64,000 bases of DNA. It comes from an uncultured Acidobacteriota bacterium (GTDB lineage: Bacteria; Acidobacteriota; Terriglobia; Bryobacterales; Bryobacteraceae). The notes under the pieces were generated by a model. That model was not told the origin of the DNA, searched no databases, and saw nothing but the letters and a program-made list of their open reading frames with translations. The stretch covers positions 27,473-91,472 of the forward strand of contig CADEFM010000012.1 of the NCBI GenBank assembly GCA_902826605.1, written 5' to 3'. Shown one piece after another: positions 55,661 through 64,000 of the stretch (positions within the stretch are counted from its first letter, which is position 1; each line of letters begins with the position of its first letter). Made by a program: the position numbers and the translations under genes.

Positions 55661-56759
55661 GGCAATACCCAGGCGCAACGCGCGTGGAAGTGCGTTGCTC
55701 ATGGTGCTGTGGCTGTCCGCGGGTCTGGCCGCTATCGGGCTCTCCGTTTCCGCCTCGGTGCGTGCGGAAGCCGATCACGCCGCTACTGCCGCCGACGGCC
55801 TGCGCGCGTCGTATCTGGCGTCGGGCGCCGTCGATCGCGCGATTCAATGGATGCTATGGCCCGATGTCACCCGCCCCGACGGCTCGCACCGCTTCTGGTC
55901 GCCCGACCAGCGCCGCTATACGCTGGATTTCCCCAGCGGCGTCGCCGTTCTCGAAGCCATCCCGGAGGAGTCCAAGCTCAATATTAACCAAGCCACCCCC
56001 GAAGCTCTTTCCCGCGTAATTTTTTCCGTGAGCGGCGACGAAAACCGTACCCGCGAAATCGTCGCGGCAATCGTCGACTGGCGCTCCGCCGCGGCCGCCC
56101 CTACGCTGTTTGATTCGTATTACTTATCCCTTCGTCCGACTTTCCGAGCCCGGCATGCGTCTTTTCAAGAGATCGAGGAATTGCTATTGGTGCGCGGAAT
56201 GACCCCCGAGCTTTTTTACGGAAACTATACGGCCGATGCGGCTGGGCGTCTCTTTGCCCGCGGCGGACTCCGCGATTGCCTTTCCGTGTTCGGCGGCTTC
56301 GGGCAGTTTGATGTCAATACCGCTAGCCCCGCGTTGATGGAATCCCTGGGAATCCCCGCATCTGTGGTCAGCGCCATTGTTGCCCGGCGCTCTATCGCAC
56401 CGTTTCGCAACACGGACGAAGTGCGGCAAGTGGCCCCTATGGCGGCAGCCCTGGTGACGGCGGGCGGCGGCACGGCCTGGACGTTGCGAGCCACGGCACG
56501 CTTGCGCCGCGCGGATGGTTCTTTCTCCGACGCTGTGCGCACCTCCGCGGCGATTGTGAAGGTGCTGGCCGGCAGCAACGTGCGGATCTACGGCCAGCCG
56601 GAGTTAAATCAGGCGCGAGGCACGCGTGGCGACTTTGAAATTAAAGTATTGCGCTCCTACGACGATGCGTGGTCGCAGGATATCGTGCCGCCGGGCATCG
56701 GCATGCCTCTGCCCAGCGGGAACACGCTTCCAATCGCGCCGGGAGGCTCATTCCGATGA
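55647..56759 (+). CDS. gspK: Minor pseudopilin GspK
   Basis: This 370-residue protein is GspK, the large tip pseudopilin. The N-terminus RNARGSALLMVLWLSAGLAA lacks the +5 Glu, as is normal for GspK. The body shows SKLNINQATPEALSRVIF and GQFDVNTASPALMESLGIP, the two helix-hairpin-helix-like inserts of this family. It overlaps gspJ at the 5' end and the next gene by ATGA at the 3' end. Confidence 0.93.
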   Translation: MRDYKAIPRRNARGSALLMVLWLSAGLAAIGLSVSASVRAEADHAATAADGLRASYLASGAVDRAIQWMLWPDVTRPDGSHRFWSPDQRRYTLDFPSGVAVLEAIPEESKLNINQATPEALSRVIFSVSGDENRTREIVAAIVDWRSAAAAPTLFDSYYLSLRPTFRARHASFQEIEELLLVRGMTPELFYGNYTADAAGRLFARGGLRDCLSVFGGFGQFDVNTASPALMESLGIPASVVSAIVARRSIAPFRNTDEVRQVAPMAAALVTAGGGTAWTLRATARLRRADGSFSDAVRTSAAIVKVLAGSNVRIYGQPELNQARGTRGDFEIKVLRSYDDAWSQDIVPPGIGMPLPSGNTLPIAPGGSFR

Positions 56760-58060
56760 CCATTCCCTCCGGCCTTCATAAATGGTTTGCCTTTGGGAGC
56801 GGCGTGGGTATCGAAGTCGGCGGTCCAGCCGGTGCGGAATCCCTGCATGTAACGGCCGTCCGTATCCGGCCCGGCCGCGTGCGCGTTGTCGCCGAACTCG
56901 ATATCCCCGACGCAGGTCATCGCGGCGCGGGAGCGTGGGGCACGGAATACGCGGCATTTGTCCGGAAGCACGGTATGAGCCACGTGCCCGCTACGGTTCT
57001 TCTGCCGCGCCGCGACGTCATCGTGCGGCAGGTTCCTCTGCCCGGAGTTGCCGCCAAAGAAATTGACTCAGCCATCGCGTTTCAATTGGAAGGACTCCAT
57101 CCGTATGCGGAAGCGGATGCTGTCGCCAGTTGGGCCCCTCTTCCTGGAACTTCATCCGTGCTGGTGGCGATTACGCGGCGCTCTCTCATGGAACGATTCG
57201 TGACCATGTTCGGGGAAGCCGGAGTCAAAGTTGGATCTTTCTCCTGTTCCGCCGCGGCCATCTATTCCGCGCGGCGCTTGTTCGGAACTCCAGCGGCCGG
57301 CGCCGACGCCGCAGTGCTGGCCTACCAGGAAACCCCCACTGGCGTGGAGATTTACGGAGAAAGCGCTGCGCGGCCGGTTTTCTCGGCGGAGTTCGCGGTG
57401 CCGTTCGATCGCGCCGCCGCGCAGGCCGCCGCTGAAATGAGAATCGAATCGGCCGCCGCTCAGCCTCTTCAGGAGATGCTGGGCGCTCCGCAACCAATGC
57501 CATACGCCGCGGCGCTTTCCTCTGCCTGTCCGCGCATTTCGCTGCCGCTCAATTTGCTGCCCGAAGAAAATCGCGAACACAGCTCACGAGCGGTATGGAT
57601 TGTGTCCACCGCTTCAGCGGTGGTGGTGCTGCTGCTTGCCGGTGCGCTGGCGGCGTTTCCGCGCTATGAAGAACGCGAGTACCTGAAGGCGTTAGAGGCC
57701 GAGATTGCCAAAGTAGAACCGCTTGCCGGCCGCTCCGTCGAACTGGACCGCCAGATCGATTCCGCGCGCCGCCGCATCGCCCTCCTCGACGGCTTCCGTG
57801 CCCAGACCAAGGCCGATATGGACGCGCTCGCTGAATTGACCCGTATCCTGCCGCCGCCCACCTGGATCAATTCGCTGGAGCTCAATCGCGCGCAGGTCAC
57901 CATTGCAGGAGAGACTCCGCAAACCGCGCCATTGTTGCAGGTAATTGACGGATCGCCTTTGTTTGAAGGTTCCGAATTTGCGCAGCCTCCCTTGCGCTCA
58001 GGTTCCGGCGAAGCGTTTCGCATTCGCGCCAAGAGAGTCCTCGCGGGAGAGGGGCAATGA
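56756..58060 (+). CDS. gspL: GspL-type protein with PilM-like and PilN-like parts
   Basis: This 434-residue protein has an actin-like PilM/GspL cytoplasmic domain (about residues 15-260: VRQVPLPGVAAKEIDSAIAF, VGSFSCSAAAIY). One membrane helix (about 283-300, IVSTASAVVVLLLAGALAAF) and a periplasmic PilN-like region with a coiled coil (VELDRQIDSARRRIALLDG) follow. It is thus a fused PilM-PilN form of GspL, which recruits GspE to the membrane. ATG 56756 overlaps gspK; the longer frame is an artefact. Confidence 0.82.
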   Translation: MTIPSGLHKWFAFGSGVGIEVGGPAGAESLHVTAVRIRPGRVRVVAELDIPDAGHRGAGAWGTEYAAFVRKHGMSHVPATVLLPRRDVIVRQVPLPGVAAKEIDSAIAFQLEGLHPYAEADAVASWAPLPGTSSVLVAITRRSLMERFVTMFGEAGVKVGSFSCSAAAIYSARRLFGTPAAGADAAVLAYQETPTGVEIYGESAARPVFSAEFAVPFDRAAAQAAAEMRIESAAAQPLQEMLGAPQPMPYAAALSSACPRISLPLNLLPEENREHSSRAVWIVSTASAVVVLLLAGALAAFPRYEEREYLKALEAEIAKVEPLAGRSVELDRQIDSARRRIALLDGFRAQTKADMDALAELTRILPPPTWINSLELNRAQVTIAGETPQTAPLLQVIDGSPLFEGSEFAQPPLRSGSGEAFRIRAKRVLAGEGQ

Positions 58061-58121
58061 TCCTCGCAATGGCATCGGCACCCCCGTGCCGCGCGCAGGC
58101 CTGGTGTCGCGGAGGGCTAGC

Positions 58122-58736
58122 TTGAATCTCCAGCCACGCGATCGCCGTGCCCTGGCAATGCTCGCGGCCTCCGCGCTTCTCGCCATCGGTTATCGTTTTT
58201 GGCCGGAAAGCTCTGCGCCAGGGGTGGTGGGCCCGGTGGGAAATCCGGTTTCGAACGCAGAGAGACGCCTCGCCCGTCTTCGCGAGACCGCGGCCACGGT
58301 GCCCGCAAAAGAAGCCATTTTCAAGAAAATCTCCGCCGAACTCAATGTGCGCGAGCGACGCATTCTTGCAGTGGCAAGTCTGCCGCAGTCGCAGGCCCAG
58401 TTGATGCAAATCCTGAGACGCGTAGGCTCATCGGAAAACTCCCCCGTTGAAATTCGTGCTACCGAGTTGGGTTCCATCCGCGACCTGGGCGGCGCATACG
58501 GCGAGGCCACCGTGGCCGTGCAGGTGGAATGCCGCATCGATCAGATGGTGAATATGCTTGCCGCCATTCCCGCACAACCGGAATGGGTCGCCTTGAGCGA
58601 TCTCCGTGTGACTTCCACGAACGCCAAGGAGAAAACGTTGGGCGCGCGGCTCACCCTCTCCGGAGTGGTCCCCGCCAAACTAGTGCCTGAAGAAAACAGA
58701 TCCCGGCAGGGGAAAAAAGGAGGTCCTGCATTTTGA
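58122..58736 (+). CDS. gspM: GspM/PilO-like type II secretion protein
   Basis: This 204-residue protein has an N-terminal helix (LAMLAASALLAIGYRFW), a coiled-coil region (ERRLARLRETAATVPAKEA) and a periplasmic ferredoxin-like domain, the layout of GspM/PilO. I chose a TTG at 58122, preceded by GGAGG with 6-base spacing, giving MNLQPRDRRALAML, which is close to GspM openings. The preceding longer frame overlaps gspL without support. GspM partners GspL in the inner-membrane platform. Confidence 0.78.
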   Translation: MNLQPRDRRALAMLAASALLAIGYRFWPESSAPGVVGPVGNPVSNAERRLARLRETAATVPAKEAIFKKISAELNVRERRILAVASLPQSQAQLMQILRRVGSSENSPVEIRATELGSIRDLGGAYGEATVAVQVECRIDQMVNMLAAIPAQPEWVALSDLRVTSTNAKEKTLGARLTLSGVVPAKLVPEENRSRQGKKGGPAF

Positions 58737-59569
58737 CCCGCCGTATCGTATTCCTCAATCTCGCCCTGATCGCACTGGCGGGCATCCTGGTCACGACGCT
58801 GCGCGCCAAGCGCAAAGAGGCCAAGAAAAACGAGACTGCCGTACTGCGCTTACGCCTCGCTCCCAAGGCTGTCCTGGAGCCTCCTGCGCTGCGGCCTGTA
58901 GCCCCCGTCACACCGGCCAATTATCTGCCAGTTGCCGAAAACATGCTGTTTTCCAAGGACCGTAATCCCACCGTGATCATTGAGCCTCCTCCCGTGAAAC
59001 CCGAGCCGCCCATGCCCCCCTTGCCCCGCTATCACGGGCAGATGGCCATCGGCGACCCCATTGCGCTGTTGAGCACCGACAAACTGGCGCAAAAGAGTTA
59101 CCACGCCGGCGAGGCCATCGGGGATTTCAAGTTAATCAGCTTCAGTCGCGAAAAGATCGCTTTTGAATGGATGGGAAAAACCGTCGAGCGCAAGCCCGAG
59201 GATCTGGCGCCGAAAGAAGCCGCCGTCCAGCCGGCCCAAGCTGCCGCGGGGGCCAAGCCCGCGCCGTTAAGCGCCGCTGCCGCCGCGCGCGCCGGCCTGC
59301 CTCCCCCCGCCGCTCCGCGAGCTGCCTCTGCCGCCGATGGCTTCACCAGCCCAGCGCCCTCTTCCGCGCCGCCCGTCACATCGCTGGGCGACGGAAATAG
59401 CGCCGGTGCATCCAAAACCCCCACCGGCATGGGCTCTGAAATTACCGATGGCGTCCGCAATTGCCTGCCCACCGACAAGTCGCCCGCCGGCACGATCCTC
59501 GAAGGGCACAAAAAAATTGTACTTGAAAGCATGTTTGGTCCGATTTGCAGATGGGAGCCAGTGAAGTGA
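58733..59569 (+). CDS. gspC: GspC-like inner-membrane protein
   Basis: This 278-residue protein has an N-terminal membrane helix (VFLNLALIALAGILVTTL), a Pro-rich stretch and a small beta domain (YHGQMAIGDPIALLSTDKLA, AIGDFKLISFSREKIAFEW) that matches the homology region of GspC. The C-terminal half is an Ala/Pro/Ser-rich linker and a short Cys-containing tail (CLPTDKSPAG, PICRWEPV) instead of the usual PDZ domain. Start is a TTG with AAAGGAGG upstream, overlapping gspM. It would link the platform to the secretin. Confidence 0.65.
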   Translation: MTRRIVFLNLALIALAGILVTTLRAKRKEAKKNETAVLRLRLAPKAVLEPPALRPVAPVTPANYLPVAENMLFSKDRNPTVIIEPPPVKPEPPMPPLPRYHGQMAIGDPIALLSTDKLAQKSYHAGEAIGDFKLISFSREKIAFEWMGKTVERKPEDLAPKEAAVQPAQAAAGAKPAPLSAAAAARAGLPPPAAPRAASAADGFTSPAPSSAPPVTSLGDGNSAGASKTPTGMGSEITDGVRNCLPTDKSPAGTILEGHKKIVLESMFGPICRWEPVK

Positions 59570-61803
59570 AGACACAACGTATAAAGCGGGTGATGATTCT
59601 TGCGGCTGTGGCGTTGACCACGGTCTTCGCGCAGCAGCCGCCACCTGCCCCGCCTGCCACTCAGGCGCAAGCGCCAGTTCGAATTGGCAACCTGTCGTTG
59701 CAAAATGCCTCGCTTACCGAGGTCATTGATCAATTGGCGCGCCAGCTCCGCATCAACTATATCCTCGATCCCGCGGTGCGCGGCAATATCGTCCTGAATA
59801 CTTATGGCGATACCAGCGCTCTGGACGCGCGGAATCTGCTCGAACTCATTCTACGCATCAATGGCGCCGCCATGGTGCAGGAAGGCGAAATCTTCCGCAT
59901 CGTTCCGCTCAAGACCGCGCCCAGAATTCTGCAATCCAAAGCCAATCAGCAGAATATCCCGGAAGACGAGCAGATCATGCTGAACCTCGTCTCTCTCAAA
60001 TACGTGACCGTGGATGAGCTCACGAAAGTGCTGAATGAATTTATTGGCGAAAACGCCAGTATGTTTTCCTACGCGCCAGCCAATCTGTTGTTCATTCTGG
60101 ACAGCCGCCGCAACATGCGCCGCACCATGGATCTGATCACGATGTTCGATAGCGACACCTTCGTCAACCAGCGCGTGCGCCTGTTTGAGGTGAAGAACAC
60201 GCGGCCCTCGGATCTGGTGAAGGATCTCGACAACGTCCTCAAGGCCATCTCTCTCGATGGCAAAACGACACCGGTGCGTTTCCTGCCCGTCGATCGCATC
60301 AACACCCTGATAGGCGTCACGCCCAACGCGGGAGTATTCGAGACCGTGGAAAGCTGGATCACGAAACTCGACATCCCCGTCAAAATCACTGCGGGCGGCG
60401 ACAATCAAAACACTGTCTATCGCGTCCGATACGGCCGTGCCGAGTGCCTGGCGATGGCGCTAAATCAGCTCTTCGGCTTGGGAACTCCAGGCTACGGCGG
60501 CATGGGTTACGGCGGCGGCATGGGCGGTATGGGTTACGGCGGCGGCTATGGTGGCGGATTCGGTGGCGGCGGTTACCCTGGCGGTGGCGGGGGATTCGGC
60601 GGCGGCTACCCCGGCGGTGGTGGTGGCGGTAGTGGCAGCGGCGGCTACGGCAATCAGAACACGTTCAATAATGCCTTTGGCGGCTCCGGCGGATGCAATC
60701 CGGGGAGCATGGGCGGAGGCGGCGGCTATGGCGGAGGATTTGGGGGCGGCGGATTTGGCGGCGGGTATCCCGGAATGTATGGGGGAGGTTTCGGTTATCC
60801 GACTTTCGGTGGATATGCCGCGCAAGCGCCCGCCACCGCTCCCGGCCAACCCACCGCTCCCGGCGGCATCGGCGCCACGGCCGCGGCTTCCGATACGCGT
60901 CCCCCAGTGCCTCCGGTCCGTGTGGTCGCCAATCCTCTAGACAACGCCTTGATAATTCAGGCCGATGCGCAGCAGCTTCAAAATGTTCTGCGGATTCTAA
61001 AGGACCTGGATGTTCCGCCGCGTCAGATCTTGCTTGAAGCGCGCATATACTCGGTGGACCTGACAGGAACATTCGCAAGCGGCGTCTCCGCCCAATTTCA
61101 GAAGCGAAGCACACAGGACCGTCAGCTTGTAGGCGGATTCGGGACTGCCTTAGGGTCGACTATTGCCGGGGGCTCGCTGGGCGTAGGCATGCTGGTGGGC
61201 CAAAGCCGCGAATTGCTCGCATTCCTCAGCCTTACTGAAAATGCCTCGCGCACCCGGATTCTTTCGGAGCCGAGTCTGATCGCCACCGACAGCATTCCCG
61301 CGAGCATTACCGTGGGCACGCAAATTCCGGTACAAACCGCTACCGCCACGGTATCGGCGGGAACCAGTACCGTGTCCCAGTCCATTTCCTCGCGCAATAC
61401 CGGTGTGACCCTGCAGGTGAACGCCCGCGTGAATCCCAGCGGTGTGGTGACGCTGATCATTAATCAGGAAGTAAGCCGACCGGGGGCGGGTGCGGGCACG
61501 CTGACTCCTTCCTTCGATCAACAAGTGGTGCAAACCCAGATTACGGTTCAGGACGGTGATACCATCGCCATCGGCGGAATCATCAGCGAAAATAACACCA
61601 GCACCACCAACGGACTTCCCGGTTTGATCCATATTCCCGTGCTAGGAGCGTTGTTTGGCAATAAAAGCATCGGACGTTCCCGCAGCGAGCTCATTTTGTT
61701 CATGACGCCCCACGTCATCCTGGACGAATCGGATCTGATCGAAGCCAGCAACGAACTGAAAGACCGGGTGAAACGCTTACAGCGTTACGTGAAAGAACTT
61801 TAA
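59566..61803 (+). CDS. gspD: Type II secretion secretin GspD
   Basis: This 745-residue protein has a signal peptide (MILAAVALTTVFAQ), the N0/N1 domains (LQNASLTEVIDQLARQLRIN; LNLVSLKYVTVDELTKVLNE), N2/N3 repeats, and the secretin barrel ending in GRSRSELILFMTPHVI. A glycine-rich insert of about 110 residues (about 306-416; nucleotides 60481-60815) splits the N3 domain between ALNQLFGLGTPGYGGMGYG and VRVVANPLDNALIIQ. The start is GTG 59566, overlapping gspC. It forms the outer-membrane channel of type II secretion. Confidence 0.94.
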   Translation: MKTQRIKRVMILAAVALTTVFAQQPPPAPPATQAQAPVRIGNLSLQNASLTEVIDQLARQLRINYILDPAVRGNIVLNTYGDTSALDARNLLELILRINGAAMVQEGEIFRIVPLKTAPRILQSKANQQNIPEDEQIMLNLVSLKYVTVDELTKVLNEFIGENASMFSYAPANLLFILDSRRNMRRTMDLITMFDSDTFVNQRVRLFEVKNTRPSDLVKDLDNVLKAISLDGKTTPVRFLPVDRINTLIGVTPNAGVFETVESWITKLDIPVKITAGGDNQNTVYRVRYGRAECLAMALNQLFGLGTPGYGGMGYGGGMGGMGYGGGYGGGFGGGGYPGGGGGFGGGYPGGGGGGSGSGGYGNQNTFNNAFGGSGGCNPGSMGGGGGYGGGFGGGGFGGGYPGMYGGGFGYPTFGGYAAQAPATAPGQPTAPGGIGATAAASDTRPPVPPVRVVANPLDNALIIQADAQQLQNVLRILKDLDVPPRQILLEARIYSVDLTGTFASGVSAQFQKRSTQDRQLVGGFGTALGSTIAGGSLGVGMLVGQSRELLAFLSLTENASRTRILSEPSLIATDSIPASITVGTQIPVQTATATVSAGTSTVSQSISSRNTGVTLQVNARVNPSGVVTLIINQEVSRPGAGAGTLTPSFDQQVVQTQITVQDGDTIAIGGIISENNTSTTNGLPGLIHIPVLGALFGNKSIGRSRSELILFMTPHVILDESDLIEASNELKDRVKRLQRYVKEL

Positions 61804-62268
61804 TTAAAACTAAGGTTCGCATCCACTCACCCCCCGCTTTTCCCCATTCACCTAGAGGATCGTGCAATTATCGTGCGAAGTGCTCCTCCACGCGCCCAAG
61901 TAGTACTTTCCACTTGACTTGACCGACGGGGGATGGTATCAAAGTACATGACTGCGTCCAGGGTTTCAAAAGCGGTTTCGTAGTCTATACTTGTAAGTCG
62001 GACATCATGGGCAGGGCGGCCTTTATTCGCCGTCGTCCCGCGAGCACGTGAGAAGCAGTACAAAAAGAAGTCGATCACGAATGAGCTGTAGTGAGAGAGC
62101 AGTCGAGCGGAATCAGCCAGGTGTGAAGTTGGGCTGGGAGCTCGGTTTCCAAGGTTTGCGGTAAGGGATCAACGAATCTCGAAACCAAGGAGATGCAATT
62201 GAGGCTCAGGTTGTAGAAGAGAACTTCCATCAATTCAATTTCACAATTTAATTTTCAAGGAGAAGGAA
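61804..62268. other. Long leader region before the secreted-protein gene
   Basis: This 465-bp stretch contains no supported gene. No strong terminator for gspD is visible. The last part, AATTTAATTTTC then AAGGAGAAGGAA, is the Shine-Dalgarno region of the next gene. The length suggests a promoter well upstream of the start or a long 5' leader, but I see no recognisable riboswitch. Confidence 0.6.
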
Positions 62269-64000
62269 ATGGCAGATTTTCGTAAAATGCTCTATGCGTT
62301 AGCCATAGTGGCGCTGCTTGCAGCGTTCACAGTACCAGCTAATGCGCAAGGTATGAACTGTACCTCGCCCACCGGGTCGAATGCGGCCATCAGGCAGGGC
62401 GGGTTCACCGAATTGACAGGATATTTTGATATCGAGTGCGAGGCTACAAGCAACACTACCCCAGCGGGTCAGGGCGTGAAGCAAGGCACTCTTCGCATCA
62501 CCGTGATCGGAACCACGCTCACCAGCCGGGTGGTTGACACTTCCCGTGGTGTGACGTTTGTCGAGTCGCTCCTGCTGGTCGACAAGCCGGTGCCCGCGGG
62601 CCGCGCGGGTTTTAATCAACTGCCATGCGGTACCGAAGGCAATGACACCAGCCCCGGACTTCCTGGAGTTTGCAACATTCTCTCGACCGGGAACCCCGAT
62701 CAGACCTACGACGGTTGTTCCACTGGGCTGGGGGGATGCACCACTGGTTTTAGCGGTGACCGCCCCAACATCTTTCAGGGCCGGCAGTCGACTGACACCG
62801 CGACGTGTCCGATCGCTACCTGCGTTGAGTTCAAGGCCGTTCCGCTGGATCCTCCGGGCACCAACAAGAAGCGTCACTTCCGGTTTACAAATTTCCGGGT
62901 GAATGCCGCTGCCTTGGCGGTCAATTCCATCGTCGTCATGCAGGCCAGCGTGGTGGATAGCCAAACCGCGTTCAACCTGCCGCTCGAAAAGAGAGCTGAA
63001 GTAGGTCAAGTCGTGGCGTCGGCGCCTTCGACCACGATCGATCCTGACAATTTCGTGCTGTGCGTAAGCGAAGATGACTCCCCGGCCGGATCGGTGATCA
63101 TATCCGAAGGCACGGGCGGTTCCAGCATCTGGCGTGCTCGCAATACGGTTGTGCAGCGCGACAACAGCAGCAACTATCCTGGCAATAATTTCACCAATTA
63201 CAATGGCGGCACCACGATCAACTCGGTGGACGATCCGCAGAACGATCCTGACGGCGGCTATTTCACGGAGAGTGGATTCGTCTTTGGTTGCGACGCTGTC
63301 AGCAACTGTCCGACCATCACCAGCAACACCGTGTTGACCAACGGTCTGCACTTGGCCGGTGTGGCCACGCAGGGCACCCTGTTGATATTCCCCGTGACTC
63401 CCAACCCGGACCCGTCGAACATCAGCATTAGTTGGCCTTCGACGGTCCCGCTGATCGGCAACAGCTCCGTGACGACTGGCTTCTTGAATAGAATATCGTA
63501 CCCGGATCCCACCATCCTCATTTATGAGGTCGGCCATACACAGCCATTCCTCAATGAAGTTGCGACGATTACGCCAACCATCACGTACAACGCGATCATC
63601 CCCGGTCCCACGTCCTTCGGTGCTGGTGCCGCTGTCCTGGGCCCCTTCGGCGCCTCGGTGAACGGCACGTTCACGCCGAATAGCACGTTGCGTTACCCGC
63701 GCTTCGCTGGTGCCCTCGGCGGGGCCGACCAGACGTTGTTTGCCATCGGAAACTGCACCTGCAACCTGCTCTTCCCATGGGTTGTTTCGAGCAATTCCTA
63801 CGCAACGGGCATCGCGATTTCCAACACTTCGAAGGATCCGACGAACGCCTTGTTGGGACTTTCCGGGAAGCCCGTTACGGCCTTCACCGCCGTCCAGCAA
63901 GAAGGTATCGTCGATCTGTATCTGTTCGGCACCAACTCGGCTGGCAGCTCAACAGTCGCAACGTTGGCTGAGACCAGCCCCTCCATTCCTTCCGGCACTT
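62269..64000 (+). CDS. Large secreted protein, partial at window end
   Basis: A long plus-strand frame, open to the end of the window (at least 577 codons), starts at ATG 62269 with AAGGAGAAGG just upstream. It begins with a signal peptide (LYALAIVALLAAFTVPANAQ) and continues with Cys-containing, Gly/Ser/Thr-rich extracellular-type sequence. Near the edge, NLLFPWVVSSNSYATGIAIS resembles a repeated module seen in large surface proteins of related soil bacteria. There is no known enzyme motif. It may be a type II secretion substrate given its place after gspD, but that is inference. Confidence 0.8.
   Translation, partial: MADFRKMLYALAIVALLAAFTVPANAQGMNCTSPTGSNAAIRQGGFTELTGYFDIECEATSNTTPAGQGVKQGTLRITVIGTTLTSRVVDTSRGVTFVESLLLVDKPVPAGRAGFNQLPCGTEGNDTSPGLPGVCNILSTGNPDQTYDGCSTGLGGCTTGFSGDRPNIFQGRQSTDTATCPIATCVEFKAVPLDPPGTNKKRHFRFTNFRVNAAALAVNSIVVMQASVVDSQTAFNLPLEKRAEVGQVVASAPSTTIDPDNFVLCVSEDDSPAGSVIISEGTGGSSIWRARNTVVQRDNSSNYPGNNFTNYNGGTTINSVDDPQNDPDGGYFTESGFVFGCDAVSNCPTITSNTVLTNGLHLAGVATQGTLLIFPVTPNPDPSNISISWPSTVPLIGNSSVTTGFLNRISYPDPTILIYEVGHTQPFLNEVATITPTITYNAIIPGPTSFGAGAAVLGPFGASVNGTFTPNSTLRYPRFAGALGGADQTLFAIGNCTCNLLFPWVVSSNSYATGIAISNTSKDPTNALLGLSGKPVTAFTAVQQEGIVDLYLFGTNSAGSSTVATLAETSPSIPSGT

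Noticed and set aside
60481..60815. Tandem repeat array or CRISPR-like pattern
   Set aside because: The repeats are in-frame GGY/GGF codons of the secretin insert with no spacer structure.
61980..62090. Plus-strand fragment ending KQYKKKSITNEL and stop
   Set aside because: Short frame without a start codon; it could be a gene end remnant, but nothing supports it.
62299..63900. 533-codon minus-strand open frame
   Set aside because: It is the antisense shadow of the plus-strand gene that starts at 62269, which has a ribosome site, a signal peptide and an open frame to the window end.

Overview
The window looks like a chromosomal segment of an Acidobacteriota bacterium, probably near Bryobacter/Solibacter. 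This is inference from GC-rich sequence, frequent TTG/GTG starts and ATGA-type overlaps, PEP-CTERM proteins, PilZ and regulatory-domain surface proteins, and the style of the type II secretion genes. No rRNA or CRISPR array was seen. There is one tRNA gene.

Layout. 0.5-7.3 kb holds housekeeping and small accessory genes: dcd, ruvA, rsmE, a MacB/LolD-type ABC pair, a CBS protein, an acetyltransferase, an exported dienelactone hydrolase, an unknown protein and an orphan ribbon-helix-helix protein. 7.3-11.5 kb is an MBOAT acyltransferase followed by two SGNH-hydrolase-like paralogs, a likely envelope or polysaccharide O-acylation module. 11.5-18 kb has a tiny zinc ribbon, an SH3 lipoprotein, an outer-membrane protein, a partial Tad set (cpaB-tadB-tadC) and threonine synthase. 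18-23 kb is a damage-induced mutagenesis module: imuA-imuB divergent from dnaE2 with a GTTC-type direct repeat between them. tRNA-Ile2(CAU) follows.

23-28.5 kb is the accessory part. It holds a duplicated 150-bp sequence with a 233-bp presence/absence difference, an IS21 istB relic, a surface protein of repeated regulatory-like domains, a PilZ protein, and two PEP-CTERM genes that are both frameshifted. One of these lies behind two strong palindromes with the same core.

28.5-48.7 kb is metabolic and regulatory: two PQQ dehydrogenases, a PilZ-like/J-domain protein, an exported methyltransferase, and tdh-kbl-xfp-ackA-rlmA (threonine to acetyl-CoA, phosphoketolase, acetate kinase). These are followed by a metallo-beta-lactamase-fold protein, recA, a lysophospholipid acyltransferase, folC and a hybrid histidine kinase.

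48.8-61.8 kb is one long co-directional array: an ECF sigma factor, its zinc-finger anti-sigma factor, an unknown exported protein, then a type II secretion system in the order E-F-G-H-I-J-K-L-M-C-D, with a glycine-rich insert in the secretin. The window ends inside a large secreted protein (62269 to the edge) that is open to the window end and sits behind a 465-bp leader region.
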